Of a stretch of DNA of 5,500 bases, positions 1 to 5,500 are shown piece by piece (position 1 is the first letter of the stretch; every line of letters begins with the position of its first letter). Under the pieces are notes generated by a model. It worked only from the letters and a program-made list of their open reading frames with translations, ran no database searches and was not told the origin of the DNA. The stretch comes from JBFHDX01 sp041584475 (GTDB lineage Bacteria; Pseudomonadota; Alphaproteobacteria; UBA8366; JADFVY01): contig JBFHDX010000178.1 of assembly GCA_041584475.1 (NCBI GenBank), positions 1 to 5,500 on the forward strand, written 5' to 3'. Position numbers and translations under genes: made by a program.

Positions 1-1
1 G

Positions 2-637
2 AAGCGCCAGCCGGAAGCCGAATTCGTCGCCGAGCAGTGGCCGGCCTTCGGCAAGATCGACGCCGGCGCCGAGGCGCAGGCGCTGCTCAACGCCGATCCC
101 GAGGCGATCTACAACGTGACCTTCGGCAGCGACCTCGCCAAATTCGTCCGCGAGGGCAAGCTGCGCGGCCTGTTCGAGGGGCGCGAAGTGGTGAGCCTGC
201 TGTCCGGCGAGCCCGAATATCTCGACCCGCTCAAGGACGAGGCGCCCGAAGGCTGGATCGTCACCGGCTATCCCTGGTACGCCATCGACACGCCGGAGCA
301 CCGGCGCTTCGTCAACGCCTATCGCGCCAAGTTCAAGGATTATCCGCGGCTCGGATCGGTCGTCGGGTACAGCACCTTCGTGGCGATCGCCGCGATCATC
401 GGCGCGGCGGGGTCGACCGACACCGAGGCGATGATCGCCGCGGCGGAGGGGATCACGGTCGAGTCCCCGCTCGGCGCCTTTACCTTCCGCGCCATCGACC
501 ACCAGGCGACGATGGGCGCCTATGTCGGCCGCACGGCGCTGAAGGGGGGGCAGGGCGTCATGGTCGACTGGCGCTACGCGGACGGCGCCGACTACCTGCC
601 GAGCGACGCGGAGATCAAGAAGCTGCGCGGCGAATAG
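2..637 (+). CDS. ABC transporter substrate-binding protein, Liv/amide type (5' partial)
   Basis: This is the C-terminal 211 residues of a periplasmic solute-binding protein of the type I fold, Peripla_BP_6 (LivK/HAAT) family. It would capture an amino acid or amide in the periplasm and hand it to the LivHMGF complex encoded downstream. The frame is open from base 2 and ends at TAG 635-637. An internal GTG at 116 is not the start, because the family pattern continues upstream of it (AEFVAEQWPAFGKIDAGAEA). Family-like stretches include YNVTFGSDLAKFVREGKLRG, VSLLSGEPEYLDPLKDEAPE and GWIVTGYPWYAIDTPEHRRF, typical of the second lobe. Proteins of this family usually have about 400 residues, so the signal peptide and first lobe lie before the window. 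The gene is separated from the permease by an opposite-strand TPR gene, so it is probably transcribed separately from livHMGF. The family is clear; the substrate is not. Confidence 0.9.
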   Translation, partial: KRQPEAEFVAEQWPAFGKIDAGAEAQALLNADPEAIYNVTFGSDLAKFVREGKLRGLFEGREVVSLLSGEPEYLDPLKDEAPEGWIVTGYPWYAIDTPEHRRFVNAYRAKFKDYPRLGSVVGYSTFVAIAAIIGAAGSTDTEAMIAAAEGITVESPLGAFTFRAIDHQATMGAYVGRTALKGGQGVMVDWRYADGADYLPSDAEIKKLRGE

Positions 638-684
638 CGGACCGGTCGCCGCCGCGCGGCCGGCTCGTGGAGCGTCCCGCCGGG

Positions 685-700
685 GCGGCGCCACCGCCGC
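685..700. terminator. GC stem-loop between convergent genes, possible bidirectional terminator
   Basis: GCGGCG (685-690) pairs perfectly with CGCCGC (695-700) across a four-base loop, in the 63-base spacer between the convergent binding-protein and TPR genes. The position suits a shared terminator. However, there is no T-run on either side, and GC-rich sequence forms such stems by chance, so this is only a candidate. Confidence 0.2.
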
Positions 701-1312
701 TCACGCGGCGCTGATCGATCGGCGCAGCCCGCGGATGCGTTTGGCGAGGCCGTGCGCCTTCTCGCCGCCGGCCGAGGCGATGATCGTCGAGGCCCGGTCG
801 AGCAGCGCGCGCGCTTCGGCCGGCTTCCCCTCGCGACGGTAGATGCCGGCGAGCTCGGCGAGGCACTCGGCGGTCTTCGGGTGGCCGTCACCGTAGATGT
901 CCTGTCGATGCGCGACCGCCCGTTGGTAGAGCTCGGCGATGTCGCCCTCGCGGCCGGCCCGGCGAAACAGCTCGGCGACGAGGCCGAGCGTCTTCGCATT
1001 GGCGATGACGGCGACCGACAGGTCCATTTCGGCCGCCACCCTCTCGCACAGTTTCCGCGCGTCGGCGTCGCGGCGTTGACGCTCGTAGAGTTCGTGCAGA
1101 TCGTGCACGATCGCCGCCACCTGCGGATGCGAGGCGCCGAAGGCGCGCTTCGTTGCGGCCATCGCCCGTTTCAGCAGATTTTCGGCGTCGCGGTGCCGGC
1201 CGGCGCGCAGGGCGACGATCGCTTCGGCGTGAACGAAGACCGGGTTTTCCGGGTTCAGGCTGGCGACCCAGCGCAGCGCCGTCGACGCCGATTCGGGGAA
1301 CGTCTTCAACAT
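701..1312 (-). CDS. TPR-repeat protein of unknown function
   Basis: A 203-residue protein made almost wholly of tetratricopeptide repeats, which are helical hairpins that bind other proteins; no enzymatic domain is visible. About four units can be read, near residues 22-55, 62-95, 103-139 and 144-178. They have the usual pattern, for example ECLAELAGIYRREGKPAEAR. The loops FGASHP (58-63) and YGDGHP (140-145) before a repeat are typical of the longer TPR_10/TPR_12 (kinesin light chain-like) units. The C-terminus is basic (KRIRGLRRSISAA). There is no clear signal peptide or membrane segment, so it is probably cytoplasmic. I chose ATG 1310-1312 because the 31 residues gained from an upstream start at 1405 are Arg/Pro/Gly-rich and not TPR-like. 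The ribosome site is weak at either start. The gene lies on the opposite strand between the binding-protein gene and livHM. Nothing ties its function to transport; it could also be a remnant of a larger TPR protein. Confidence 0.75.
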   Translation of the reverse strand: MLKTFPESASTALRWVASLNPENPVFVHAEAIVALRAGRHRDAENLLKRAMAATKRAFGASHPQVAAIVHDLHELYERQRRDADARKLCERVAAEMDLSVAVIANAKTLGLVAELFRRAGREGDIAELYQRAVAHRQDIYGDGHPKTAECLAELAGIYRREGKPAEARALLDRASTIIASAGGEKAHGLAKRIRGLRRSISAA

Positions 1313-1470
1313 GGCCTTGCGGCCGGCTAGACGGGGTCTGCGGGGACTCGTCGCGGCACCCAAGCCTGGCTCCTCTCTGCAACGGGCCGGCAGCGTGCCC
1401 CACATCTGCGAGCCGAAACCCGATCCTTCGATCCCCGGCTCGATCGCGCGGCCGACATTTGTACACGTAT

Positions 1471-1484
1471 TGCGTGCGCACGCA
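1471..1484. promoter_or_regulatory. Perfect 14-bp palindrome, possible operator
   Basis: TGCGTGCGCACGCA is its own reverse complement and sits in the AT-richer core of the divergent spacer. A perfect TGTACA palindrome (1460-1465) lies just beside it. The position suits a dimeric regulator acting on the TPR gene, the liv operon, or both. I cannot name the regulator. Alternating GC/CG sequence is prone to self-complementarity, so chance is possible. Confidence 0.3.
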
Positions 1485-1513
1485 TTCGTAGTGAAAACGC
1501 GCGCGTCGACAGT

Positions 1514-1536
1514 TTATTCCGCGCTCAGCGGAATAA
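1514..1536. promoter_or_regulatory. Nine-bp inverted repeat, possible operator or hairpin
   Basis: TTATTCCGC (1514-1522) and GCGGAATAA (1528-1536) are exact reverse complements around the five-base loop GCTCA. The arms contain AT-rich ends that stand out from the local composition, so chance is less likely than for the neighbouring palindrome. It could be a binding site for a dimeric regulator or an RNA hairpin. No T-run follows on either strand, so an intrinsic terminator is unlikely. It lies about 270 bases before livHM and 200 before the TPR gene. Confidence 0.35.
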
Positions 1537-1807
1537 TCTTGCCGGCCTCGCGCAGCAAATTGTCGCAGCCGGCGCCGTGCCGGGGCGCGCTTGCCCTGCC
1601 TGCCGAGCGCCGCTAAGAAAGCAGGAGGAATAGGGCCGACGCGCTCGTCAGCGCCCGCCAAACGGGGGGGATCATGCCCGCGGCGTCATCACCGGTGTCG
1701 GTCGCGCGACCGCGAGGGCCCGCTTCGATTCCGGCCGGCCGCGGGTGCACCGGGCCGACCCGCGGCGCCGGGCGACGGCGCGGACCGCGGCCCGGGGGCC
1801 GGACACC

Positions 1808-3679
1808 ATGACCGGCCTGATCCTCGTCCAGTTCCTCACCGGGCTCGCCAGCGCCGCGTCGCTGTTCCTCATCGCCGCGGGGCTATCGATCATCTTCGGC
1901 GTCACCCGAATCGTGAATTTTGCGCACGGCTCGTTCTACATGCTCGGCGCCTACATCGCGTACAGCCTTGCGGAGCGCATCGCGGCGGGCAGCGCGCTCG
2001 GATTCTGGGCCTCGGTGCTGCTGGCCGCGGTCGCCGTCGGGCTGATCGGCGTCGTCGTCGAGATCCTGCTGCTGCGGCGGATCTACCGCGCGCCCGAACT
2101 GTTCCAGCTGCTCGCGACCTTCGGCATCGTGCTCGTCGTCCAGGACGCGGCGCTGTTCCTGTGGGGGCCGGAGGACCTGCTCGGCCCGCGCGCCCCGGGC
2201 CTCGACGGCGCGGTCCGGATCGCCGGACATTTCCTGCCCGAATACGACCTCGCGCTGATCGCCATCAGCCCGCTCGTGCTGGGTGCCCTGTGGCTGCTGT
2301 TCCGCCGCACCCGCTGGGGCGTGCTCGTGCGCGCCGCGACGCAGGACCGCGAGATGGTCGCGGCGCTGGGGGTGAACCAGTCGTGGCTGTTCACCTCGGT
2401 GTTCTTTCTCGGCGCCTTCCTCGCCGGGCTCGGCGGCGCGCTGCAGCTGCCCAAGGACGGTGCCAACCTGTTCATCGACCTGAACGTCATCGCCGCCGCC
2501 TTCGTCGTCGTCGTCGTCGGCGGCATGGGCAACATCACCGGCGCGTTCCTCGCCGCGGTGCTGATCGGAGAATTGCAGGCCTTCGCGATCCTGACCTTCC
2601 CCGAGATCACGCTGGTGCTGATGTTCCTGGCGATGGCCGTGGTGCTGGTGGTGCGGCCGTGGGGACTGCTGGGCAAACCGCCGGCGGAGCACGGCGCCGG
2701 CCGCGGCCCGGAGCCGATGCTGCGACCCTCTTCGCCGAACGTCCGCATCGCCTGGGCGGCGCTGCTCGCGCTGCTGGCGGCGCTGCCGCTGTTCGCCGAG
2801 GATTTCACGCTGGTGCTCGCCATCGAGATGCTGATCGCCGCGCTGTTCGCGGCCAGTCTGCACTTCATCATGGGCCCGGGCGGCATGGTCAGCTTCGGGC
2901 ACGCCGCCTATTTCGGGCTCGGCGCCTACGGCGCGGCGCTGCTTGTCCACTATCTCGGGACGCGGATGGAGATCGCGCTCGTCGCGGCGCCGGTCATCGC
3001 CGGCCTCGGCGCGCTCGTCTTCGGCTGGTTCTGCGTGCGGCTGTCGGGCGTCTACCTGGCGATGCTGACGCTGGCCTTCGCCCAGATCGCCTGGTCGGTG
3101 GTCTTCCAGTGGTACGAGGTCACCGGCGGCGAGGACGGGCTGCTCGGCATCTGGCCCGCAGCGTGGTCCGGCGACCGGGTCGTCTTCTATTATCTGGTGC
3201 TGGCCGCCACCGGCGTCGCCATCCTGGCCCTGCGGCGCATGATCTTCGCGCCGTTCGGCTATGCCGTGCGCGCGGGGCGGGATTCCAGGCTGCGCGCCGA
3301 CGCGATCGGCATCGATGCCAAGCGGTTCGAGTGGATGGCCTTCCTCGTCGCCGGCGTGATGGCCGGCATCGCCGGCGGCCTCTACGTCTTTTCCAAGGGC
3401 AACGTGTTCCCCGACGTACTCTCGATCCCGCGCTCGGTCGACGCGCTGGTCATGGTGCTGCTCGGCGGCGTGCAGACGCTGTCGGGCCCGCTGTTCGGCG
3501 CCGCCGCCTTTACCTGGCTGCACGACGAGATCTCGCGGCTCGATTATTGGCGCTTCATCCTCGGCGGCGTCATCGTCGCGCTGGTGCTGCTGTTCCCGCA
3601 GGGTCTCGGCGGCATCTGGCAGCAGCTCGAGACGCGCCTCGGCCGGGGCGGCGCGGCGGCGGAGGAGGCCGGGCGATGA
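1808..3679 (+). CDS. livHM: Fused LivH-LivM branched-chain amino acid ABC permease
   Basis: This 623-residue inner-membrane protein joins the two permease subunits of a Liv-type importer, normally separate proteins of about 300 residues each. Residues 1-290 are LivH-like: the conserved segment SIIFGVTRIVNFAHGSFYML (27-46), the cytoplasmic coupling loop VLVRAATQDREMVAALGVN (172-190) and VVVVVGGMGNITGAFLAAV (233-251). A hydrophilic linker follows (about 288-313). Residues 314-605 are LivM-like: GPGGMVSFGHAAYFGLGAYG (356-375), AGRDSRLRADAIGIDAKRF (489-507) and VMVLLGGVQTLSGPLFGAAA (548-567). Many hydrophobic spans occur in each half, as expected for a multi-pass channel. I chose ATG 1808 because residues from a possible GTG at 1745 are Arg-rich and unlike LivH N-termini. 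A G-rich stretch (1794-1798) may serve as ribosome site. The reading frame is continuous through the junction with no stop or frameshift. The stop overlaps the livG start (ATGA 3676-3679). Fused LivHM permeases are known in proteobacteria. Confidence 0.93.
   Translation: MTGLILVQFLTGLASAASLFLIAAGLSIIFGVTRIVNFAHGSFYMLGAYIAYSLAERIAAGSALGFWASVLLAAVAVGLIGVVVEILLLRRIYRAPELFQLLATFGIVLVVQDAALFLWGPEDLLGPRAPGLDGAVRIAGHFLPEYDLALIAISPLVLGALWLLFRRTRWGVLVRAATQDREMVAALGVNQSWLFTSVFFLGAFLAGLGGALQLPKDGANLFIDLNVIAAAFVVVVVGGMGNITGAFLAAVLIGELQAFAILTFPEITLVLMFLAMAVVLVVRPWGLLGKPPAEHGAGRGPEPMLRPSSPNVRIAWAALLALLAALPLFAEDFTLVLAIEMLIAALFAASLHFIMGPGGMVSFGHAAYFGLGAYGAALLVHYLGTRMEIALVAAPVIAGLGALVFGWFCVRLSGVYLAMLTLAFAQIAWSVVFQWYEVTGGEDGLLGIWPAAWSGDRVVFYYLVLAATGVAILALRRMIFAPFGYAVRAGRDSRLRADAIGIDAKRFEWMAFLVAGVMAGIAGGLYVFSKGNVFPDVLSIPRSVDALVMVLLGGVQTLSGPLFGAAAFTWLHDEISRLDYWRFILGGVIVALVLLFPQGLGGIWQQLETRLGRGGAAAEEAGR
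3663..3668 (+). promoter_or_regulatory. Strong ribosome binding site for livG
   Basis: AGGAGG lies inside the last codons of livHM, seven bases before ATG 3676. It fixes the livG start. Together with the ATGA stop/start overlap it points to efficient translation and translational coupling. Open frame upstream of this start, in the same phase, is only a shadow of the permease gene. Confidence 0.75.
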
Positions 3680-4434
3680 GCACCATCCTCGAGGTCGACG
3701 ATCTTTGGAAGGGCTTCGGCGGCGTGCAGGCGGTCGCCGGCATCGGCTTCGCGGTGGACGAGGGCGAGCTGCTGGCGATGATCGGCCCGAACGGCGCCGG
3801 CAAGTCGACCTGCTTCAACATGGTCAACGGCCAGCTGCGCCCGGACCGCGGCGCGGTCCGCCTGCACGGCGAGGACATCGCCGGGCTGCCGCCGCGCGCG
3901 ATCAGCCGCCGCGGCGTAGGCCGCACGTTCCAGATCACGGCCACCTTCGGCTCGATGAGCGTGGCCGAGAACGTGCAGGTCGCGCTGATCTCCCATCACC
4001 GCAGGCTGCGCGGGCTGTGGCGGCCGGCCGCGTCGCTCTATCGCGACCAGGCACAGGCGCTGCTCGAGCGCGTCGGCATGGCCGGGCAGGCCGACCGCGC
4101 CTGCGGCGTGCTCGCCTATGGCGACCTCAAGCGCGTCGAGCTGGCGGTGGCGCTGGCTAACGAGCCGTCGCTCCTGCTGATGGACGAGCCGACCGCCGGC
4201 ATGGCGCCGTCGGAGCGCGTCGAGCTGATGACGCTGACCTCGGCGATCGTGCGCGAGCGCGGCATCGCGGTGCTGTTCACCGAGCACGACATGGACATGG
4301 TGTTCGGCCACGCCGACCGCATCATCGTCCTCAACCGCGGCGAGCTGATCGCCGAGGGCAGTGCCGAGGAGGTGCGCGGCAACGCGCGGGTGCGCGAGAT
4401 CTATCTCGGCGACGAGGCCGCGGCCGATGCTTGA
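3676..4434 (+). CDS. livG: Liv-type ABC transporter ATP-binding protein LivG
   Basis: A 252-residue cytoplasmic ATPase, one of the two nucleotide-binding subunits that drive the LivHM channel. The motifs appear in order: Walker A GPNGAGKST (37-45), Q-loop glutamine in GRTFQ (Q86), signature LAYGD (146-150), Walker B LLLMDEP (166-172), and the switch histidine in TEHDMD (H204). The LAYG form of the signature, in place of the common LSGG, is normal for LivG. The LivG-type C-terminal tail is present and ends near REIYLGDEAAADA. The length is normal for the family. The start is fixed by the AGGAGG site and by a four-base overlap with livHM; the end overlaps livF by eight bases. All catalytic residues are present, so the protein should be active. 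The distinction from LivF rests on the signature, the histidine switch and gene order. Confidence 0.94.
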   Translation: MSTILEVDDLWKGFGGVQAVAGIGFAVDEGELLAMIGPNGAGKSTCFNMVNGQLRPDRGAVRLHGEDIAGLPPRAISRRGVGRTFQITATFGSMSVAENVQVALISHHRRLRGLWRPAASLYRDQAQALLERVGMAGQADRACGVLAYGDLKRVELAVALANEPSLLLMDEPTAGMAPSERVELMTLTSAIVRERGIAVLFTEHDMDMVFGHADRIIVLNRGELIAEGSAEEVRGNARVREIYLGDEAAADA

Positions 4435-5128
4435 GGTTGCCGGCCTGCACAGCTATTACGGCCGCGCGCACATCCTCGCGGACCTCTCGCTGTCGGCGGC
4501 GAAGGGCGAGGTCGTGGCGCTGCTCGGCCGCAACGGCGCCGGCAAGACGACGACGCTGAAATCGATCATCGGCATGGTGCCCCCGGCGGCCGGCTCGATC
4601 TCCTTCGACGGCCGGCGCATCGACGGCATGAGCCCGCACGCGATCGCCCGGCTCGGCCTCGGCTACGTGCCCGAGGACCGCCGCATCTTCACCGAGCTGA
4701 GCGTCGCCGAGAACCTCGAGGTCGGCCGCCAGCCGCCGCGCGTGGGCGCGCCGTCGTGGGACGAGGAAACGCTGTTCCGGCTTTTCCCCAACCTCGCCGG
4801 GATGCGCGACCGCCCGGCCAGCCGCACCAGCGGCGGCGAGCAGCAGATGTTGACGATCGCGCGCACGTTGATGGGCAATCCGCGCCTGATCCTGCTCGAC
4901 GAGCCGTCGGAGGGCCTGGCGCCGGTGATCGTCGCGCAGATGGCGCGGACCATCGAGGCGTTCAAACGCCAGGGGCTGACGGTCGTGCTGTCCGAGCAGA
5001 ACATCCGCTTCGCGACGCGCGTCGCCGACCGCGCCTACATCATCGAGAAGGGCCGCATCCGTTACGAAGGGACGATGCGCGAGCTCGCCGCCGACGAGGC
5101 GATCCGGCGGGCCTATCTGGCGGTCTGA
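4427..5128 (+). CDS. livF: Liv-type ABC transporter ATP-binding protein LivF
   Basis: A 233-residue cytoplasmic ATPase that would pair with LivG to power import. Visible motifs: Walker A GRNGAGKTT (34-42), the LivF-type YVPEDRRIF (80-88) in which glutamate replaces the usual Q-loop glutamine, signature SGGEQQM (135-141), Walker B LILLDEP (154-160), and SEQN (189-192), where glutamine stands at the position of the switch histidine. The E and Q replacements are usual for LivF and do not suggest inactivation. The first signature position is threonine (RTSGGE) where leucine is common, a mild oddity. I chose ATG 4427 because it gives a standard LivF N-terminus (MLEVAGLHSYYGRAHIL) and overlaps the livG stop by eight bases, indicating coupled translation. 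An earlier in-frame start at 4361 lies inside livG and adds non-family residues. It is the last gene of the operon; no T-tailed terminator follows. Confidence 0.94.
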   Translation: MLEVAGLHSYYGRAHILADLSLSAAKGEVVALLGRNGAGKTTTLKSIIGMVPPAAGSISFDGRRIDGMSPHAIARLGLGYVPEDRRIFTELSVAENLEVGRQPPRVGAPSWDEETLFRLFPNLAGMRDRPASRTSGGEQQMLTIARTLMGNPRLILLDEPSEGLAPVIVAQMARTIEAFKRQGLTVVLSEQNIRFATRVADRAYIIEKGRIRYEGTMRELAADEAIRRAYLAV

Positions 5129-5356
5129 GTGCAGCCAGGAGTTGCACGATAGCGGCGCGCGGCGCCCGACCCATTGAACAGATGCGGCGCCGAATCGGGT
5201 GCTGGAAATCGCGCATTTCCGCCACGTGTCCTTGTTGGCAACAACACACGTTATAGTCGTATTTCCGAACCGTGGCCACAGCCATCCGCAGGCCGGAGAC
5301 GGGAGGGAATCAGGGGAACACAGCGAATTTGGGGGATCAAGGGGGACACGAACTAA
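5129..5356. other. Non-coding region after livF
   Basis: No convincing gene is seen; the short open frames here have no family resemblance or good ribosome site. GC content drops clearly compared with the operon. Small stem-loops are present: GTGCA/TGCAC (5129-5147) directly after the livF stop, and GGAAAT/ATTTCC (5204-5220, loop CGCGC). None is followed by a T-run, so the end of the liv transcript is not defined. A small operator-like palindrome and a -10-like box are listed separately. Confidence 0.5.
5232..5257 (+). promoter_or_regulatory. Operator-like palindrome next to a -10-like box
   Basis: TTGTTG-G-CAACAA (5232-5244) is a perfect 13-base palindrome around a single G. Eight bases later comes TATAGT (5252-5257), five of six matches to a -10 consensus. 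No -35 box at normal spacing is convincing. It could be a regulated promoter reading toward the end of the window, or chance in AT-richer DNA. Confidence 0.2.
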
Positions 5357-5366
5357 GGGGACACAG
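5313..5366 (+). repeat. Direct copies of a GGGGACAC-type motif
   Basis: Three imperfect direct copies lie in a row: GGGGAACACAG (5313-5323), GGGGGACACG (5341-5350) and GGGGACACAG (5357-5366). The third is the outer tip of the left arm of the following inverted repeat. Such half-copies beside a hairpin look like partial or decayed units of the same repeat family. Confidence 0.5.
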
Positions 5367-5435
5367 TACTTATTTCACGCTGCCTGCGATGACAGACGCG
5401 ATCGGAACAAGAAGTGAGATAAGTACTGTGTCCCC
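5357..5435. repeat. REP/RAYT-like imperfect inverted repeat
   Basis: Left arm 5357-5378 and right arm 5414-5435 match as reverse complements at 21 of 22 positions; the one difference still allows a G-U pair. The outer part reads GGGGACACAGTACTTAT on the left strand. The arms enclose 35 bases. The arrangement and the GGGGACA...TGTCCCC tips resemble hairpin repeats found beside Y1 (IS200-like, REP-associated) transposase genes in proteobacteria; this is from memory of the family, not a search. No transposase is encoded inside the window. The right arm is not followed by a T-run, so an intrinsic terminator is unlikely. Confidence 0.75.
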
Positions 5436-5500
5436 CCAATTCTCTCCTTGGTTCCATGATACCGGACGACGACAGCATGACCGCGACTCCAGCCATCGTC
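5436..5500. other. Short end of window beyond the inverted repeat, content undecided
   Basis: Sixty-five bases with no recognisable feature. A frame opens at ATG 5456 (with a second in-frame ATG at 5477) and stays open to the window edge, giving MIPDDDSMTATPAIV. No ribosome site precedes it and the residues are not recognisable, so I do not call a gene. Confidence 0.3.

Larger units (their letters stand above)
1313..1807. other. Divergent intergenic region between the TPR gene and livHM
   Basis: A stretch of 495 bases with no convincing protein gene, which must hold the promoters of both the TPR gene (-) and the livHMGF operon (+). A more AT-rich core (about 1455-1560) carries two clean palindromes, listed separately. 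I could not find a -35/-10 pair that I would defend on either strand. An AGGAGG at 1623-1628 has no start codon at the right distance. A 45-codon open frame (ATG 1674 to TGA 1809-1811) follows a run of seven G and overlaps the livHM start; it is discussed as a finding. The stretch from about 1670 to 1807 is extremely GC-rich and looks untranslated or leader-like. Confidence 0.6.

Noticed and set aside
752..1330. Plus-strand open frame of 192 codons opposite the TPR gene
   Set aside because: The minus strand shows clear TPR repeats; this frame shows no family pattern and is best explained as a shadow.
1514..1616. Minus-strand reading ending in AGKIIPLSAE then TAA, resembling a gene's C-terminus
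   Set aside because: The frame is closed by an upstream stop (TAG near 1614-1616) with no ATG or GTG between. It is only about 33 codons long and unrecognised.
2504..2518. Run of five GTC codons
   Set aside because: It encodes the conserved valine-rich membrane stretch just before the LivH GGMG motif. Codon bias is enough to explain it.
1883..3523. Minus-strand open frame of 546 codons opposite livHM
   Set aside because: Its product is Gln/Asp/His/Arg-rich with no recognisable domain, a typical antisense shadow in GC-rich coding DNA.
1591..3675. Long open frame upstream of and in phase with livG, suggesting a 947-residue protein
   Set aside because: The upstream part is Arg/Gly/Ala-rich and overlaps the true livHM gene in another frame. 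LivG begins at 3676 with a strong ribosome site and a normal N-terminus.
5174..5417. Two short plus-strand open frames after livF
   Set aside because: They run through the REP-like repeat region, have no ribosome site and no recognisable residues.
5357..5435. Inverted repeat as an intrinsic terminator for livHMGF
   Set aside because: It lies over 200 bases after livF, has a long loop, and the right arm is followed by C's and mixed sequence rather than a T-run.
5456..5500. Possible start of a downstream gene (MIPDDDSMTATPAIV)
   Set aside because: Only 15 codons are visible, with no ribosome site, and the sequence does not resemble a Y1 transposase N-terminus. It cannot be judged inside the window.

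Overview
The window comes from a very GC-rich bacterial chromosome, most likely a proteobacterium and, by the style of the proteins, probably an alphaproteobacterium. That placement rests on composition and family resemblance only. Most of the window is a high-affinity branched-chain amino acid/amide-type (HAAT, Liv) ABC importer locus.

Layout. Positions 2-637 (+) hold the C-terminal half of a Liv-type periplasmic substrate-binding protein that starts before the window. Positions 701-1312 (-) hold a small TPR-repeat protein of unknown role, convergent with the binding-protein gene. Positions 1313-1807 are a non-coding divergent spacer of about 500 bases with two clean palindromes and a possible short leader ORF. 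Positions 1808-5128 (+) are a tight three-gene operon: a single 623-residue fused LivH-LivM permease, then LivG and LivF. The genes overlap by 4 and 8 bases. Positions 5129-5500 contain no recognisable gene. They are visibly less GC-rich and hold an imperfect 22-base inverted repeat (5357-5435) preceded by direct copies of its tip sequence. This resembles the REP-type repeats that accompany Y1/IS200-like (RAYT) transposases.

How the genes work together. The binding protein would capture substrate in the periplasm and deliver it to the membrane channel. That channel is made here by one polypeptide carrying both the LivH and LivM halves. LivG and LivF would form the ATPase pair on the cytoplasmic side. 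The substrate cannot be read from the sequence: branched-chain amino acids, other amino acids, amides and urea are all possible.

The transporter is a well-known type. The less ordinary points are the permease fusion, whose junction still carries a methionine where a separate LivM would start; the opposite-strand TPR gene between the binding protein and its transporter; the palindromes in the divergent spacer; and the REP-like element after livF. I saw no convincing sign of a wholly new system.
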